Shown here in pieces: positions 7,769 through 16,253 of a stretch of 57,080 bases of DNA. The stretch is taken from positions 1-57,080 of the forward strand of contig CACWLC010000020.1 of the NCBI GenBank assembly GCA_902761605.1, given 5' to 3'. This DNA comes from an uncultured Prevotellaceae bacterium. GTDB taxonomy: Bacteria > Bacteroidota > Bacteroidia > Bacteroidales > Bacteroidaceae. The position numbers and the translations under genes were made by a program. Below the pieces are notes generated by a model that made no database searches, had not been told where the DNA came from, and saw nothing but the letters and a program-made list of their open reading frames with translations. Each line of letters opens with the position of its first letter. Position 1 is the first letter of the stretch.

Positions 7769-9457
7769 ATGGAAACAAAATACATATTCGTTACGGGCGG
7801 CGTGGTTTCCTCGCTTGGCAAAGGCATCATCTCTGCCAGCATCGGTAAACTGCTACAGGCACGTGGCTATAAAGTCACTATCCAAAAGTTCGACCCGTAT
7901 ATCAACATCGACCCAGGAACGCTGAACCCCTACGAGCACGGCGAGTGCTACGTGACAGAGGACGGTTTTGAGACCGACCTTGACCTGGGGCATTATGAAA
8001 GATTTACTGGTATCCATACCACGCGCAATAATTCTATCACAACGGGACGCATATACAAAACTGTGATAGATCGTGAGCGTCATGGCGACTATCTGGGCAA
8101 GACGATTCAGGTGGTGCCGCATATTACGGATGAGATAAAGAGGCGCATGCTGCGCCAAGAGGTAAGAGGTAAGGGGCAAGAGGTAAGAGATATGTCTGCA
8201 GCAGAGTATTCTCTCACCACTCACATCTCACCACTCACCTCTGAATATGACTTCGTGATCACAGAAGTCGGTGGCACCATCGGCGACATAGAAAGTGCAC
8301 CGTTTATGGAGGCCATCCGACAGTTACGATGGCAACTGGGGCGGGATGCAGTATGTGTACATCTTACATACGTACCTTATCTTAAAGCTGCTGACGAGCT
8401 AAAGACGAAACCAACGCAACACTCGGTAAAAGAACTTCAAGGCATGGGTATTCAACCCGACATTCTGGTTCTTAGAACAGAACGCCACCTCGACGACTCT
8501 ATGCGCCTGAAGGTGGCGTCTTTCTGTAATGTGGACTTGGAGTGCGTGGTGCAGAGCGAGGACATGCCGAGCATCTACGAGGTGCCGGTGAGTATGCAGA
8601 AGCAGGGTTTGGACGCTGCCATCATGCGAAAGATTGGCATTCCCGTGGGCGAGACACCGGCGATGAAGCCTTGGCACGACTTCCTGGACAAGCAGCGCAA
8701 TGCCAAGCGCGAAGTACATATCGGACTGGTGGGCAAATACGACCTGCAGGATGCCTACAAGAGCATTCGCGAGAGTCTGAATCTGGCTGGTATCTACAAC
8801 GACGTGAAGGCGCGGCTGCACTTTATCAATAGCGAGGAAATCAGTCGTGAGAACGTAGCAGAGAAACTCGACGGTATGGCGGGCATCATCATCTGTCCTG
8901 GTTTCGGACAACGAGGCATCGAGGGCAAGATTATCGCCGCAGAATATACGCGCACCAACGATATTCCCACTTTCGGCATCTGTCTGGGTATGCAGATGAT
9001 GGTGATTGAGTTTGCCCGCAATGTGTTGGGCTACAAGGATGCCAACAGCCGCGAGATGGACGAGCAGACGCCGCATAACGTCATCGATATCATGGAGGAG
9101 CAGAAGAGTATCACGCAGATGGGCGGCACGATGCGACTGGGTGCGTATGAGTGCGAACTGAGAGAGGGTAGCAGGGTTGCGGAGGCATATAATCCTTGCG
9201 GTAAAACCGCAAGGAACACGACAATTTCCGAGCGCCATCGTCATCGCTACGAGTTCAACAACGCCTACAAAGAGGAGTACGAGACGAAGGGTATGAAGTG
9301 CGTGGGTATCAATCCTGCCGCAAACCTCGTAGAAATCGTTGAGATACCCGACAAGCGTTGGTACATCGGCACGCAGTTTCATCCAGAATACTCGTCAACG
9401 GTACTCCATCCGCATCCGCTGTTCATGAGTTTCGTAAAAGAATGTGCAAATAGCTAA
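7769..9457 (+). CDS. pyrG: CTP synthase with in-frame repeat insertions
   Basis: PyrG converts UTP to CTP using ATP and glutamine. The N-terminal synthetase domain has GGVVSSLGKGIISAS and KFDPYINIDPGTLNPYEHGE. The C-terminal class I amidotransferase domain carries the nucleophile in FGICLGMQMM and the late motif QFHPEY. At 562 residues it is longer than the usual 535-545. The excess is explained by an insertion before YDFVITEVGG (about residues 130-157, encoded by the inverted heptamer arrays at 8158-8242) and a short NPCGKTARNTT insert (about residues 476-486, a DNA hairpin at 9193-9215). Catalytic motifs are intact, so the enzyme is probably functional. It heads a cluster with purF, carA and carB. 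Confidence 0.96.
   Translation: METKYIFVTGGVVSSLGKGIISASIGKLLQARGYKVTIQKFDPYINIDPGTLNPYEHGECYVTEDGFETDLDLGHYERFTGIHTTRNNSITTGRIYKTVIDRERHGDYLGKTIQVVPHITDEIKRRMLRQEVRGKGQEVRDMSAAEYSLTTHISPLTSEYDFVITEVGGTIGDIESAPFMEAIRQLRWQLGRDAVCVHLTYVPYLKAADELKTKPTQHSVKELQGMGIQPDILVLRTERHLDDSMRLKVASFCNVDLECVVQSEDMPSIYEVPVSMQKQGLDAAIMRKIGIPVGETPAMKPWHDFLDKQRNAKREVHIGLVGKYDLQDAYKSIRESLNLAGIYNDVKARLHFINSEEISRENVAEKLDGMAGIIICPGFGQRGIEGKIIAAEYTRTNDIPTFGICLGMQMMVIEFARNVLGYKDANSREMDEQTPHNVIDIMEEQKSITQMGGTMRLGAYECELREGSRVAEAYNPCGKTARNTTISERHRHRYEFNNAYKEEYETKGMKCVGINPAANLVEIVEIPDKRWYIGTQFHPEYSSTVLHPHPLFMSFVKECANS
8158..8242. repeat. Inverted pair of heptanucleotide arrays inside pyrG
   Basis: Left arm 8158-8192 is five 7 bp units (AGAGGTA, AGAGGTA, AGGGGCA, AGAGGTA, AGAGATA). 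Right arm 8212-8239 is four units in the complementary sense (TCTCACC, ACTCACA, TCTCACC, ACTCACC). About 19 bp separate them. The whole block is translated in frame and has no counterpart in typical CTP synthases. Confidence 0.75.
9193..9215. repeat. Perfect hairpin inside pyrG
   Basis: A 10 bp perfect stem (9193-9202 with 9206-9215, TCCTTGCGGT) with a 3-base loop. It falls in a short in-frame insertion relative to other CTP synthases, just before the conserved ISERHRHRYEF motif. There is no T run, so it is not a terminator. Confidence 0.6.
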
Positions 9458-9463
9458 ATTGTC

Positions 9464-9512
9464 CACTTGTCAAATAAATCGTAAATTGTAAATTGTCAAA
9501 TCGTAAATTGAT
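9464..9512. repeat. AT-rich short array upstream of purF
   Basis: Imperfect units related to TAAATTG and TCAAATC with about 7 bp spacing fill nearly the whole pyrG-purF gap and run up to the purF start codon. No promoter box was recognised here, so pyrG and purF are probably co-transcribed. Confidence 0.5.
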
Positions 9513-11255
9513 ATGGTGGAACAGTTAAAACATGAATGTGGTGTGGCGATGATTCGCCTGCTGAAGCCGTTGGACTACTACCAGAAGAAATACGGCACGT
9601 GGGCCTATGGATTCAACAAACTCTACCTGATGATGGAGAAGCAGCACAATCGAGGTCAGGAAGGTGCCGGTATCGCATCCGTCAGCCTGAATAATGAACC
9701 TGGCACGGAGTATATGTTTCGCGAGAAGGCCGAGGGCAAGGATGCCATTACGGAGATTTTCAGTCGAGTCACACAAGAGATGGCCGGCGAGTTGCTGATG
9801 GGTCATCTGCGCTATTCGACGACGGGGAAGAGCGGACTGACGTTTGTGCATCCCTTCCTGCGTCGTAACAACTGGCGCGCCAAGAACCTTTGTCTGTGCG
9901 GCAACTTCAACATGACCAACATCGACGAGGTCTTTCAGTTCCTGACCTCGCAGGGCCAGTCGCCGCGTATCTATGGCGACTCGTACATCACGCTCGAACT
10001 GATGGGTCACCGACTGGACCGTGAGGTGGAGCGGCTGTTTGATGAGGCCAAGGAGAAGGGACTGGAAGGACTCGATATCACACGTTATATCGACGACCAC
10101 GTAGAGATGGCCAACGTGCTGCGAAAGACGATGGAGCACTACGATGGCGGCTACGTGATGTGCGGACTGACGGGTAGCGGCGAGCTATTTTCTGTGCGCG
10201 ATCCTTGGGGCATCCGTCCGGCTTTCTACTATCGCGACGACGAGATCATCGCCCTCGCCAGCGAACGTCCTGTGCTGCAGACCACGTTTGACCTGCAATG
10301 CGAAGACATCCACGAGCTGAAACCCGGCGAGGCGCTTATTGTGCGTCGTAACGGCAAGAGCCATCTGGAGCAGATCATGCCTGCACAAAAGTTGAGTGCC
10401 TGTTCGTTCGAGCGCATCTACTTCAGCCGAGGCTCCGACCGTGACATCTATCAGGAGCGCAAACGCCTTGGCGAACAGCTGACGCCTGTCATTCTGAAAG
10501 CCATCGATGGCGATGTGGAGAACACGGTATTTTCGTATATCCCCAATACTGCTGAGGTGGCCTTCTACGGTATGACAGATGGTTTCCGCAAGCTGCATGG
10601 TGATGTGCGCACGGAGAAGGTGGTTTGGAAAGACATCAAACTGCGCACGTTTATCTCTGCCAACACAGAGCGCAATGACTTGGCCGCCCACGTCTATGAC
10701 ATCAGTTACGGCTCGTTGCGCCCCTATGAGGACAATCTGGTGATTATCGACGACTCGATAGTCCGCGGTACTACATTAAGAGAGAGCATCTTCAAGATTC
10801 TCGACCGTCTGCATCCCAAGAAGATTGTCATGGTGTCGAGTTCGCCGCAGATTCGCTACCCTGACTATTACGGCATCGACATGCCCCGTCTGGAGGAGTT
10901 CTGCGCCTTCCGTGCCACGATGGCACTTATCGAGGAGCGCGGTATGTGGCAGATGGTGAACGATGTCTATTTAGCCTGCAAGCGTGACCCTAAGACTGAT
11001 AATCATGTCCGTGCGCTCTACGAGCCGTTCACCGTCGAGGAAATAAACGAAAAGATTGTGGAGATGTTACGTCCAAAGAACATGCAGGCCCCCATCGAAC
11101 TGGTGTTCCAAAGCATAGAGGGACTGCACGAGGCTTGTCCCAACCATCCTGGCGACTGGTATTTCACAGGCCACTACCCCACCCCTGGCGGTACACGCCT
11201 CGTCAACCAGGCATTCGTGAACTATATTGACAGCAAACTTCAAATAAATAAATGA
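9513..11255 (+). CDS. purF: Amidophosphoribosyltransferase, long Bacteroidetes type
   Basis: This is the first committed enzyme of purine synthesis, transferring glutamine amide nitrogen to PRPP. The class II amidotransferase nucleophile is Cys9 in KHECGVAMIRL, implying removal of eight leading residues. The PRPP-binding loop is VIIDDSIVRGTT. At 580 aa it is longer than the roughly 470-505 aa of classical PurF, with an extra C-terminal part ending in HPGDWYFTGHYPTPGG, as in other Bacteroidetes. The stop overlaps the carA start by 4 bp, which suggests translational coupling. Confidence 0.9.
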   Translation: MVEQLKHECGVAMIRLLKPLDYYQKKYGTWAYGFNKLYLMMEKQHNRGQEGAGIASVSLNNEPGTEYMFREKAEGKDAITEIFSRVTQEMAGELLMGHLRYSTTGKSGLTFVHPFLRRNNWRAKNLCLCGNFNMTNIDEVFQFLTSQGQSPRIYGDSYITLELMGHRLDREVERLFDEAKEKGLEGLDITRYIDDHVEMANVLRKTMEHYDGGYVMCGLTGSGELFSVRDPWGIRPAFYYRDDEIIALASERPVLQTTFDLQCEDIHELKPGEALIVRRNGKSHLEQIMPAQKLSACSFERIYFSRGSDRDIYQERKRLGEQLTPVILKAIDGDVENTVFSYIPNTAEVAFYGMTDGFRKLHGDVRTEKVVWKDIKLRTFISANTERNDLAAHVYDISYGSLRPYEDNLVIIDDSIVRGTTLRESIFKILDRLHPKKIVMVSSSPQIRYPDYYGIDMPRLEEFCAFRATMALIEERGMWQMVNDVYLACKRDPKTDNHVRALYEPFTVEEINEKIVEMLRPKNMQAPIELVFQSIEGLHEACPNHPGDWYFTGHYPTPGGTRLVNQAFVNYIDSKLQINK

Positions 11256-12439
11256 TGAAAAAAGAAGCAAAATTGATACTCAGCGACGGCACGGTATTCT
11301 GCGGTTGGTCGTTTGGATTTGAAGGTGAAACCGTCGGCGAGGTGGTGTTCAACACCGCCATGACGGGCTATCCTGAGAGTCTGACAGACCCCAGCTATGC
11401 AGGACAGATACTGGTGACGACATTCCCGCTGATAGGCAACTACGGCGTACCTGATACTGGCATCGGTGAGGACGGGCTCCCGCTGTTTATGGAGAGTGAC
11501 CGCATCCATCCAAAAGCAATCGTCGTGGCCGATTATAGTGAGCAGTATTCACATTGGAATGCAAAGGAGTCGCTGGCCTCATGGCTGAAGCGCGAAAAGG
11601 TTCCTGGAATATCAGGGATTGATACACGAAGACTGACGAAAGTGCTCCGCGAACACGGAGTGATGATGGGAAGGATAATTTTAAGTGAAGAGTGGAGAGT
11701 GGAGAGTGGAGAGTTTGCTACCGCACTTGACGAGGACTATGGTTCGGTGAACTGGGTGGAAAAGGTAAGCTGCAAGGAAGTAATCACCTACAAACCCGAT
11801 ATGACAGCGGTAGCAAACTCTAAACTCTACACTCTAAACTCTAAACTCAAGCGCGTAGTCTTAGTCGATTGCGGCGTGAAAGCCAATATTATCCGTTGTC
11901 TGATTAGACGAGGCATGGAGGTGATTCGAGTGCCTTGGGACTACGATTTCAACCAGTTGGAGTTCGACGGTCTTTTCTTGGCCAACGGTCCTGGCGACCC
12001 GGAACAATGTAGCAAGACGGTGGAGCACATCCGTACGTTCTTGGAAACGGAGAGCCAAAAATCGTCAAATGGTGAAATTGTCAAATCGTCCAATATCCGC
12101 CCGTGTATGGGTATCTGTCTCGGCAATCAACTGCTGGCTCGTGCAGCTGGAGCGAAGACCTACAAACTGAAGTACGGTCATCGCTCGCACAACCAACCAG
12201 TACGTGAGGTAGGCACAAACCGTTGCTTCATCACCAGTCAGAATCACGGCTATGCAGTAGATGACTCTACACTCCCCAACGACTGGGAACCGCTTTTCGT
12301 AAACATGAACGACGGCTCGAACGAGGGCATTCGTCACAAGTCGAATCCTTGGATGTCGGCGCAGTTTCACCCAGAGGCATGTAGCGGCCCAACCGATACG
12401 GAATGGATGTTTGATGAATTTGTAAAAATGTTAGGATGA
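11252..12439 (+). CDS. carA: Carbamoyl-phosphate synthase small chain
   Basis: CarA releases ammonia from glutamine for carbamoyl phosphate synthesis (arginine and pyrimidines). The class I amidotransferase domain has its nucleophile Cys289 in CMGICLGNQ and the motif QFHPEA near the end. The 395 aa include three stretches with no counterpart in usual CarA: about residues 147-156 and 187-200, encoded by paired heptamer arrays, and about 268-282, encoded by an 8 bp array. All keep the frame. It overlaps purF upstream and carB downstream by 4 bp each. Confidence 0.95.
   Translation: MMKKEAKLILSDGTVFCGWSFGFEGETVGEVVFNTAMTGYPESLTDPSYAGQILVTTFPLIGNYGVPDTGIGEDGLPLFMESDRIHPKAIVVADYSEQYSHWNAKESLASWLKREKVPGISGIDTRRLTKVLREHGVMMGRIILSEEWRVESGEFATALDEDYGSVNWVEKVSCKEVITYKPDMTAVANSKLYTLNSKLKRVVLVDCGVKANIIRCLIRRGMEVIRVPWDYDFNQLEFDGLFLANGPGDPEQCSKTVEHIRTFLETESQKSSNGEIVKSSNIRPCMGICLGNQLLARAAGAKTYKLKYGHRSHNQPVREVGTNRCFITSQNHGYAVDDSTLPNDWEPLFVNMNDGSNEGIRHKSNPWMSAQFHPEACSGPTDTEWMFDEFVKMLG
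11689..11850. repeat. Inverted pair of heptanucleotide arrays inside carA
   Basis: Left arm 11689-11716 is four 7 bp units (AGAGTGG three times, then AGAGTTT). Right arm 11816-11850 is five units of AACTCTA type. At their inner ends the arms share a perfect 15 bp inverted match (11710-11724 with 11807-11821, AGAGTTTGCTACCGC). About 82 bp of ordinary carA coding sequence lies between the arms. Confidence 0.8.
12065..12096. repeat. 8 bp-period array inside carA
   Basis: Units TCAAATGG, TGAAATTG, TCAAATCG, TCCAATAT follow in tandem. They encode part of the [15 protein letters not shown] insertion just before the catalytic CMGICLGNQ motif. Confidence 0.6.
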
Positions 12440-14136
12440 TGGATAGGAAAGAGATAAAAACGGTATTGCTCCTGGGTTCAGGAGCGTTGAAGATAGGACA
12501 GGCTGGTGAGTTCGACTATAGTGGTGCCCAAGCGTTGAAAGCCCTGAAGGAAGAAGGCATCCATTCGGTACTCATCAACCCCAACATCGCTACGGTGCAG
12601 ACATCAAAAGATGTGGCAGACACTGTGTATTTCCAACCCGTGACACCAGAGTTCGTGGAGCGCGTCATCGAGAAGGAGCGCCCCGACGGTATCCTGTTGT
12701 CGTTTGGTGGACAGACGGCGCTGAACTGTGGCGTAGAGCTGTATGAAAAGGGCGTATTAGAGAAATATGGTGTCGAGGTGCTGGGTACGCCTGTACAAGC
12801 CATCATCGACACCGAGGATCGCGACCTGTTTGTGAAGCGTCTCGACGAGATTGGTGTGAAGACCATCAAGAGTGAGGCTTGTAATACAATCGAAGAAGTA
12901 CAAAAGGCAGCACACGAACTGGGCTTCCCCGTGATACTGCGTGCAGCATACGCCCTTGGCGGACTCGGCTCTGGTTTCTGCGACAACGACGAGCAGTTGC
13001 TGGCTCAGGCCGAAGAGGCCTTCTCGTTCTCGCCGCAGGTTCTGGTGGAGAAGTCGCTGAAAGGTTGGAAGGAGATAGAGTACGAGGTAGTACGCGACCG
13101 TTTCGACAACTGCATCACAGTCTGCAACATGGAGAATTTCGACCCACTGGGCATACATACGGGAGAGTCGATCGTCGTCGCACCGAGTCAAACACTCTCG
13201 AACAGCGAGTACCATAAGTTGCGTGCGCTGGCCATCAAGATTATCCGCCATATCGGCATCGTGGGTGAGTGTAACGTGCAGTATGCGCTCGATCCCAATA
13301 GCGAGGACTATCGCGTTATCGAGGTCAACGCCCGACTGTCGCGTTCGTCGGCATTGGCATCGAAGGCTACGGGCTATCCATTGGCATTTGTTGCTGCCAA
13401 ATTAGGCCTCGGCTACGGACTCTTCGACCTGAAGAACAGCGTCACCAAGACCACCTCTGCCTTCTTCGAGCCAGCTCTCGACTATGTAGTAGTAAAAATA
13501 CCTCGCTGGGACCTCACGAAGTTCCATGGTGTGAAGCGCGAACTGGGTTCATCGATGAAGAGCGTCGGCGAGGTGATGGCCATCGGACGTACCTTCGAAG
13601 AGGCTCTGCAGAAGGGCTTGCGCATGATTGGCCAAGGCATGCATGGCTTTGTGGAGAATCACGAGATCAAGATTCCTGATATTGAAAAGTCTCTGCATGA
13701 GCCGACGGATATGCGTATCTTCGTTGTATCAAAAGCCTTGAAGATTGGCTATACCGTGGAGCAGATACATCAGTTGACGATGATTGACCGCTGGTTCCTC
13801 GAGAAACTGAAGCACATCGTCGATATCGATCAGCAGTTGAAGGAGAACGCCCTGCTTTCTGAGGTGTCGGAGTATATGGAACCCAGCGAATTCATGGAGT
13901 ATCTCAGGTCGCCGGAAATCTTCCCGCTACTAAGAGCTGCCAAGATCTACGGTTTCTCTGACTTCCAGATAGGCCGTGCCATAGGCTTGGAAAACCGGAT
14001 GAAGATGGCAGAGGCTGGTCTTACCGTCCGCAAATGGCGCAAGGCCCTCGGCATCGTCCCGACTGTCAATCAGATAGACACTTTGGCAGCAGAATATCCT
14101 GCCCAAACCAACTATCTTTACCTCTCCTATCAATAA
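12436..14136 (+). CDS. carB: Carbamoyl-phosphate synthase large chain, N-terminal half only
   Basis: Typical CarB has about 1070 residues in two homologous halves plus a regulatory domain. This frame is 566 aa and contains only the carboxyphosphate half and the oligomerisation region, ending at [19 protein letters not shown], which is the inter-half linker. ATP-grasp motifs are intact ([49 protein letters not shown]) and resemble the CAD/CPS I type of eukaryotes. After the stop there is AT-rich sequence and the promoter of the next gene, with no remnant of the missing half in any frame. Either the C-terminal half is a separate gene elsewhere or it was deleted. It overlaps carA by 4 bp. Confidence 0.9.
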   Translation: MMDRKEIKTVLLLGSGALKIGQAGEFDYSGAQALKALKEEGIHSVLINPNIATVQTSKDVADTVYFQPVTPEFVERVIEKERPDGILLSFGGQTALNCGVELYEKGVLEKYGVEVLGTPVQAIIDTEDRDLFVKRLDEIGVKTIKSEACNTIEEVQKAAHELGFPVILRAAYALGGLGSGFCDNDEQLLAQAEEAFSFSPQVLVEKSLKGWKEIEYEVVRDRFDNCITVCNMENFDPLGIHTGESIVVAPSQTLSNSEYHKLRALAIKIIRHIGIVGECNVQYALDPNSEDYRVIEVNARLSRSSALASKATGYPLAFVAAKLGLGYGLFDLKNSVTKTTSAFFEPALDYVVVKIPRWDLTKFHGVKRELGSSMKSVGEVMAIGRTFEEALQKGLRMIGQGMHGFVENHEIKIPDIEKSLHEPTDMRIFVVSKALKIGYTVEQIHQLTMIDRWFLEKLKHIVDIDQQLKENALLSEVSEYMEPSEFMEYLRSPEIFPLLRAAKIYGFSDFQIGRAIGLENRMKMAEAGLTVRKWRKALGIVPTVNQIDTLAAEYPAQTNYLYLSYQ

Positions 14137-14184
14137 AAAATGCATTTTTTTCGCAATTTTGTTGGTATTGTCGAGATTTGTTGC

Positions 14185-14192
14185 TAATTTTG
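14185..14192 (+). promoter_or_regulatory. Promoter -7 box for the first Lrp/AsnC gene
   Basis: TAATTTTG, 26 bp upstream of the ATG at 14218, in the gap right after truncated carB. Confidence 0.6.
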
Positions 14193-14217
14193 CACCCATA
14201 TAACAAAAACTAGCAAT

Positions 14218-14706
14218 ATGTCTCGACAATTACTTGATCAACTGGATAAACAGATATTAAAACTGATATCCGAAGATGCCCGAATCCCCTTTCTTGAGGT
14301 GGCAAGAGCATGTGGTGTGAGTGGTGCAGCCATTCACCAGCGTATACAAAAGCTTACATCGATGGGAATCCTCAAAGGCTCCCAGTTTATCATTGACCCA
14401 GAGAAGGTGGGTTTCGAGACATGTGCTTTTATCGGCCTGAATCTGAAACACCCCGAGGCATTCGACTCTGTGGTAGAGAAACTGAAAGAGATTCCGGAAG
14501 TAGTGGAATGCCACTACACAACAGGAGACTATGATCTGTTTATCAAGATCTATGCCGCCAACAATCACCATCTGTTGACCATAATTCACGATAAGCTGCA
14601 GCCACTTGGTCTCGCACGTTCAGAAAGTATCATCTCCTTCCATTCTGCCATCAACAGGCAGTTGGCGATGGCAGATCTGTTGCCAATGGAAGAAGACGAG
14701 GAATAG
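14218..14706 (+). CDS. Lrp/AsnC-family transcriptional regulator
   Basis: A 162 aa feast/famine regulator. An N-terminal winged helix-turn-helix (LDQLDKQILKLISEDARIPF, about residues 5-50) is followed by the ligand-binding RAM domain (VVECHYTTGDYDLFIKIYA). Such proteins bind amino acids and regulate amino-acid metabolism. Its place between carAB and dapL/asnB suggests a role in nitrogen or amino-acid control, but its targets cannot be read from sequence. It is convergent with dapL, with 13 bp between the stop codons. Confidence 0.92.
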   Translation: MSRQLLDQLDKQILKLISEDARIPFLEVARACGVSGAAIHQRIQKLTSMGILKGSQFIIDPEKVGFETCAFIGLNLKHPEAFDSVVEKLKEIPEVVECHYTTGDYDLFIKIYAANNHHLLTIIHDKLQPLGLARSESIISFHSAINRQLAMADLLPMEEDEE

Positions 14707-14719
14707 AACCTATAAAGGC

Positions 14720-15955
14720 TTACTTTTTCAGCCATTGACGGATGCGGTCGAGTGCCTCATCCGTTTTTTCATGACTGCCGAAAGCGGTAAAGCGCACATA
14801 GCCCTCTCCTGCAGGACCGAAGCCGACACCAGGAGTACATACCACATGAGCTCCATAAAGCATCTCCTCAAAGAATTTCCATGAACTGCTGGTCTCTGGA
14901 GTCTTGGCCCAGATATATGGTGCATTCTCACCACCATAGCACTCAAATCCCAGGCTGCGTAATGTGGTCAGCATCTTCTTGGCATTATCCATATAGTAAT
15001 TGATGGTAGCCTTGATCTGTTCTTTGCCTTCGGGTGTATAAATGGCCTCAGCAGCACGCTGAGAGATATAGCTTGTACCATTGAATTTCGTACATTGGCG
15101 ACGATACCACAGAGGATTAAGAGGAATACGCTCACCTGTGAGTGTGGCTGCTGTAACGTCTTTGGGAACGATAGTATATCCACATCTTATACCAGTAAAA
15201 CCAGCGGTCTTAGAATATGAATGGAATTCTATAGCGCACTTCCTGGCTCCTCTTATTTCATAGATTGAATGAGGAATCTTATCGTCCTGAATATAAGCCT
15301 GATATGCTGCATCGTAGAAGATAAGAGTATCGTTCTTCAATGCATAGTTAACCCACTTACGCAACTCATCTTTTGAGATGACCGTACCAGTAGGATTATT
15401 GGGATAGCACAGATAAACGACATCCACACGATGGTCTGGGAGCTTGGGCACAAAACCGTTTTCTGCATTACAGGGCATATACATGACATTACTCCAACGT
15501 CCATCCTCCCCTTTCCATCCTGCACGTCCTATCATTACATTCGAATCGATATACACAGGATAAATAGGATCTGTGACACCTATGGAGTTATCCCAACGTA
15601 TCAGTTCCTGAATATTACCAGTATCACTCTTGGCACCGTCATTGATAAACACCTCATCGCGATCAAGATGAATGCCTCGCGGCAGGAAATCATTCTTCAG
15701 AATAGCATCACGCAGAAAGTCATAACCCTGCTCAGGTCCATAGCCGCGGAAACCCTGACTTGTAGCCATCTCGTCGGCAGCTTTATGGATAGCCTCAATG
15801 ACAGCTGGAGCCAGCGGTTGGGTAACATCACCGATACCCAGCGATATAACGTCTACTTTGGGATGCATAGCCTTAAAAGCATTTACCTTTTTGGCGATGT
15901 CGGCGAACAGGTAGTTGTTCGGCAGTTTCAGAAAGTGGTCGTTTACTAATGCCAT
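14720..15955 (-). CDS. dapL: LL-diaminopimelate aminotransferase
   Basis: DapL (411 aa) makes LL-diaminopimelate from tetrahydrodipicolinate and glutamate in one PLP-dependent step, replacing the succinylase or acetylase route. The N-terminus (NDHFLKLPNNYLFADIAKKV) and the PLP lysine motif SYSKTAGFTGIRCGY are typical, as is the length. Glutamate as amino donor links it to the nearby gltBD. It works with DapF (787-1590). It is divergent from asnB across a 298 bp gap that holds promoters for both and two CAAnTnGTAAG motifs. Confidence 0.95.
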   Translation of the reverse strand: MALVNDHFLKLPNNYLFADIAKKVNAFKAMHPKVDVISLGIGDVTQPLAPAVIEAIHKAADEMATSQGFRGYGPEQGYDFLRDAILKNDFLPRGIHLDRDEVFINDGAKSDTGNIQELIRWDNSIGVTDPIYPVYIDSNVMIGRAGWKGEDGRWSNVMYMPCNAENGFVPKLPDHRVDVVYLCYPNNPTGTVISKDELRKWVNYALKNDTLIFYDAAYQAYIQDDKIPHSIYEIRGARKCAIEFHSYSKTAGFTGIRCGYTIVPKDVTAATLTGERIPLNPLWYRRQCTKFNGTSYISQRAAEAIYTPEGKEQIKATINYYMDNAKKMLTTLRSLGFECYGGENAPYIWAKTPETSSSWKFFEEMLYGAHVVCTPGVGFGPAGEGYVRFTAFGSHEKTDEALDRIRQWLKK

Positions 15956-15994
15956 ATTATTCTATTTTTCTCTATTATCCTTAGTTTGCGGTTG

Positions 15995-16002
15995 CAAAGG
16001 TA
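15995..16002 (-). promoter_or_regulatory. Promoter -7 box for dapL
   Basis: Minus strand reads TACCTTTG, about 40 bp upstream of the dapL start. Confidence 0.6.
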
Positions 16003-16066
16003 CTACGAAAAGGATAAAAAGGCAAGGAATTCAAACCAAAAACATCTTCAATTTGACAGAAAATAA

Positions 16067-16110
16067 CAAATCGTAAGAAAAACACACCTTTTTTCTTTCA
16101 AATTGTAAGC
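16067..16110. promoter_or_regulatory. Two CAAnTnGTAAG motifs between dapL and asnB
   Basis: CAAATCGTAAGA at 16067-16078 and CAAATTGTAAGC at 16099-16110, spaced 32 bp start to start, as are the two copies between gltB and pyrG (7600 and 7632). The context ATAACAA before the first copy matches that of the glnK copy. Confidence 0.4.
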
Positions 16111-16202
16111 AAACCCGCACACCTTAACACAAAAGGATAACAAAACAAAATAATTACAATCAAAACGACACCAAACGCCTATCTTTTAATTTCAAAATAT
16201 CG

Positions 16203-16210
16203 TAATTTTG
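16203..16210 (+). promoter_or_regulatory. Promoter -7 box for asnB
   Basis: TAATTTTG, 43 bp upstream of the ATG at 16254. Confidence 0.6.
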
Positions 16211-16253
16211 CACCCGGAAAATAACAAAGTGTCACGTTTTTAATTTATATATT

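Noticed and set aside
9193-9215. Transcription terminator inside pyrG
   Set aside because: The hairpin has no following T run and lies in the middle of a continuous coding frame.
8399-9382. A 327-codon minus-strand frame opposite pyrG
   Set aside because: Histidine- and leucine-rich shadow of the pyrG coding strand with no recognisable domain.
14137-14217. carB truncation as a simple frameshift or premature stop
   Set aside because: All frames after the stop were read; none continues the CarB second half, and a promoter for the next gene occupies the space.
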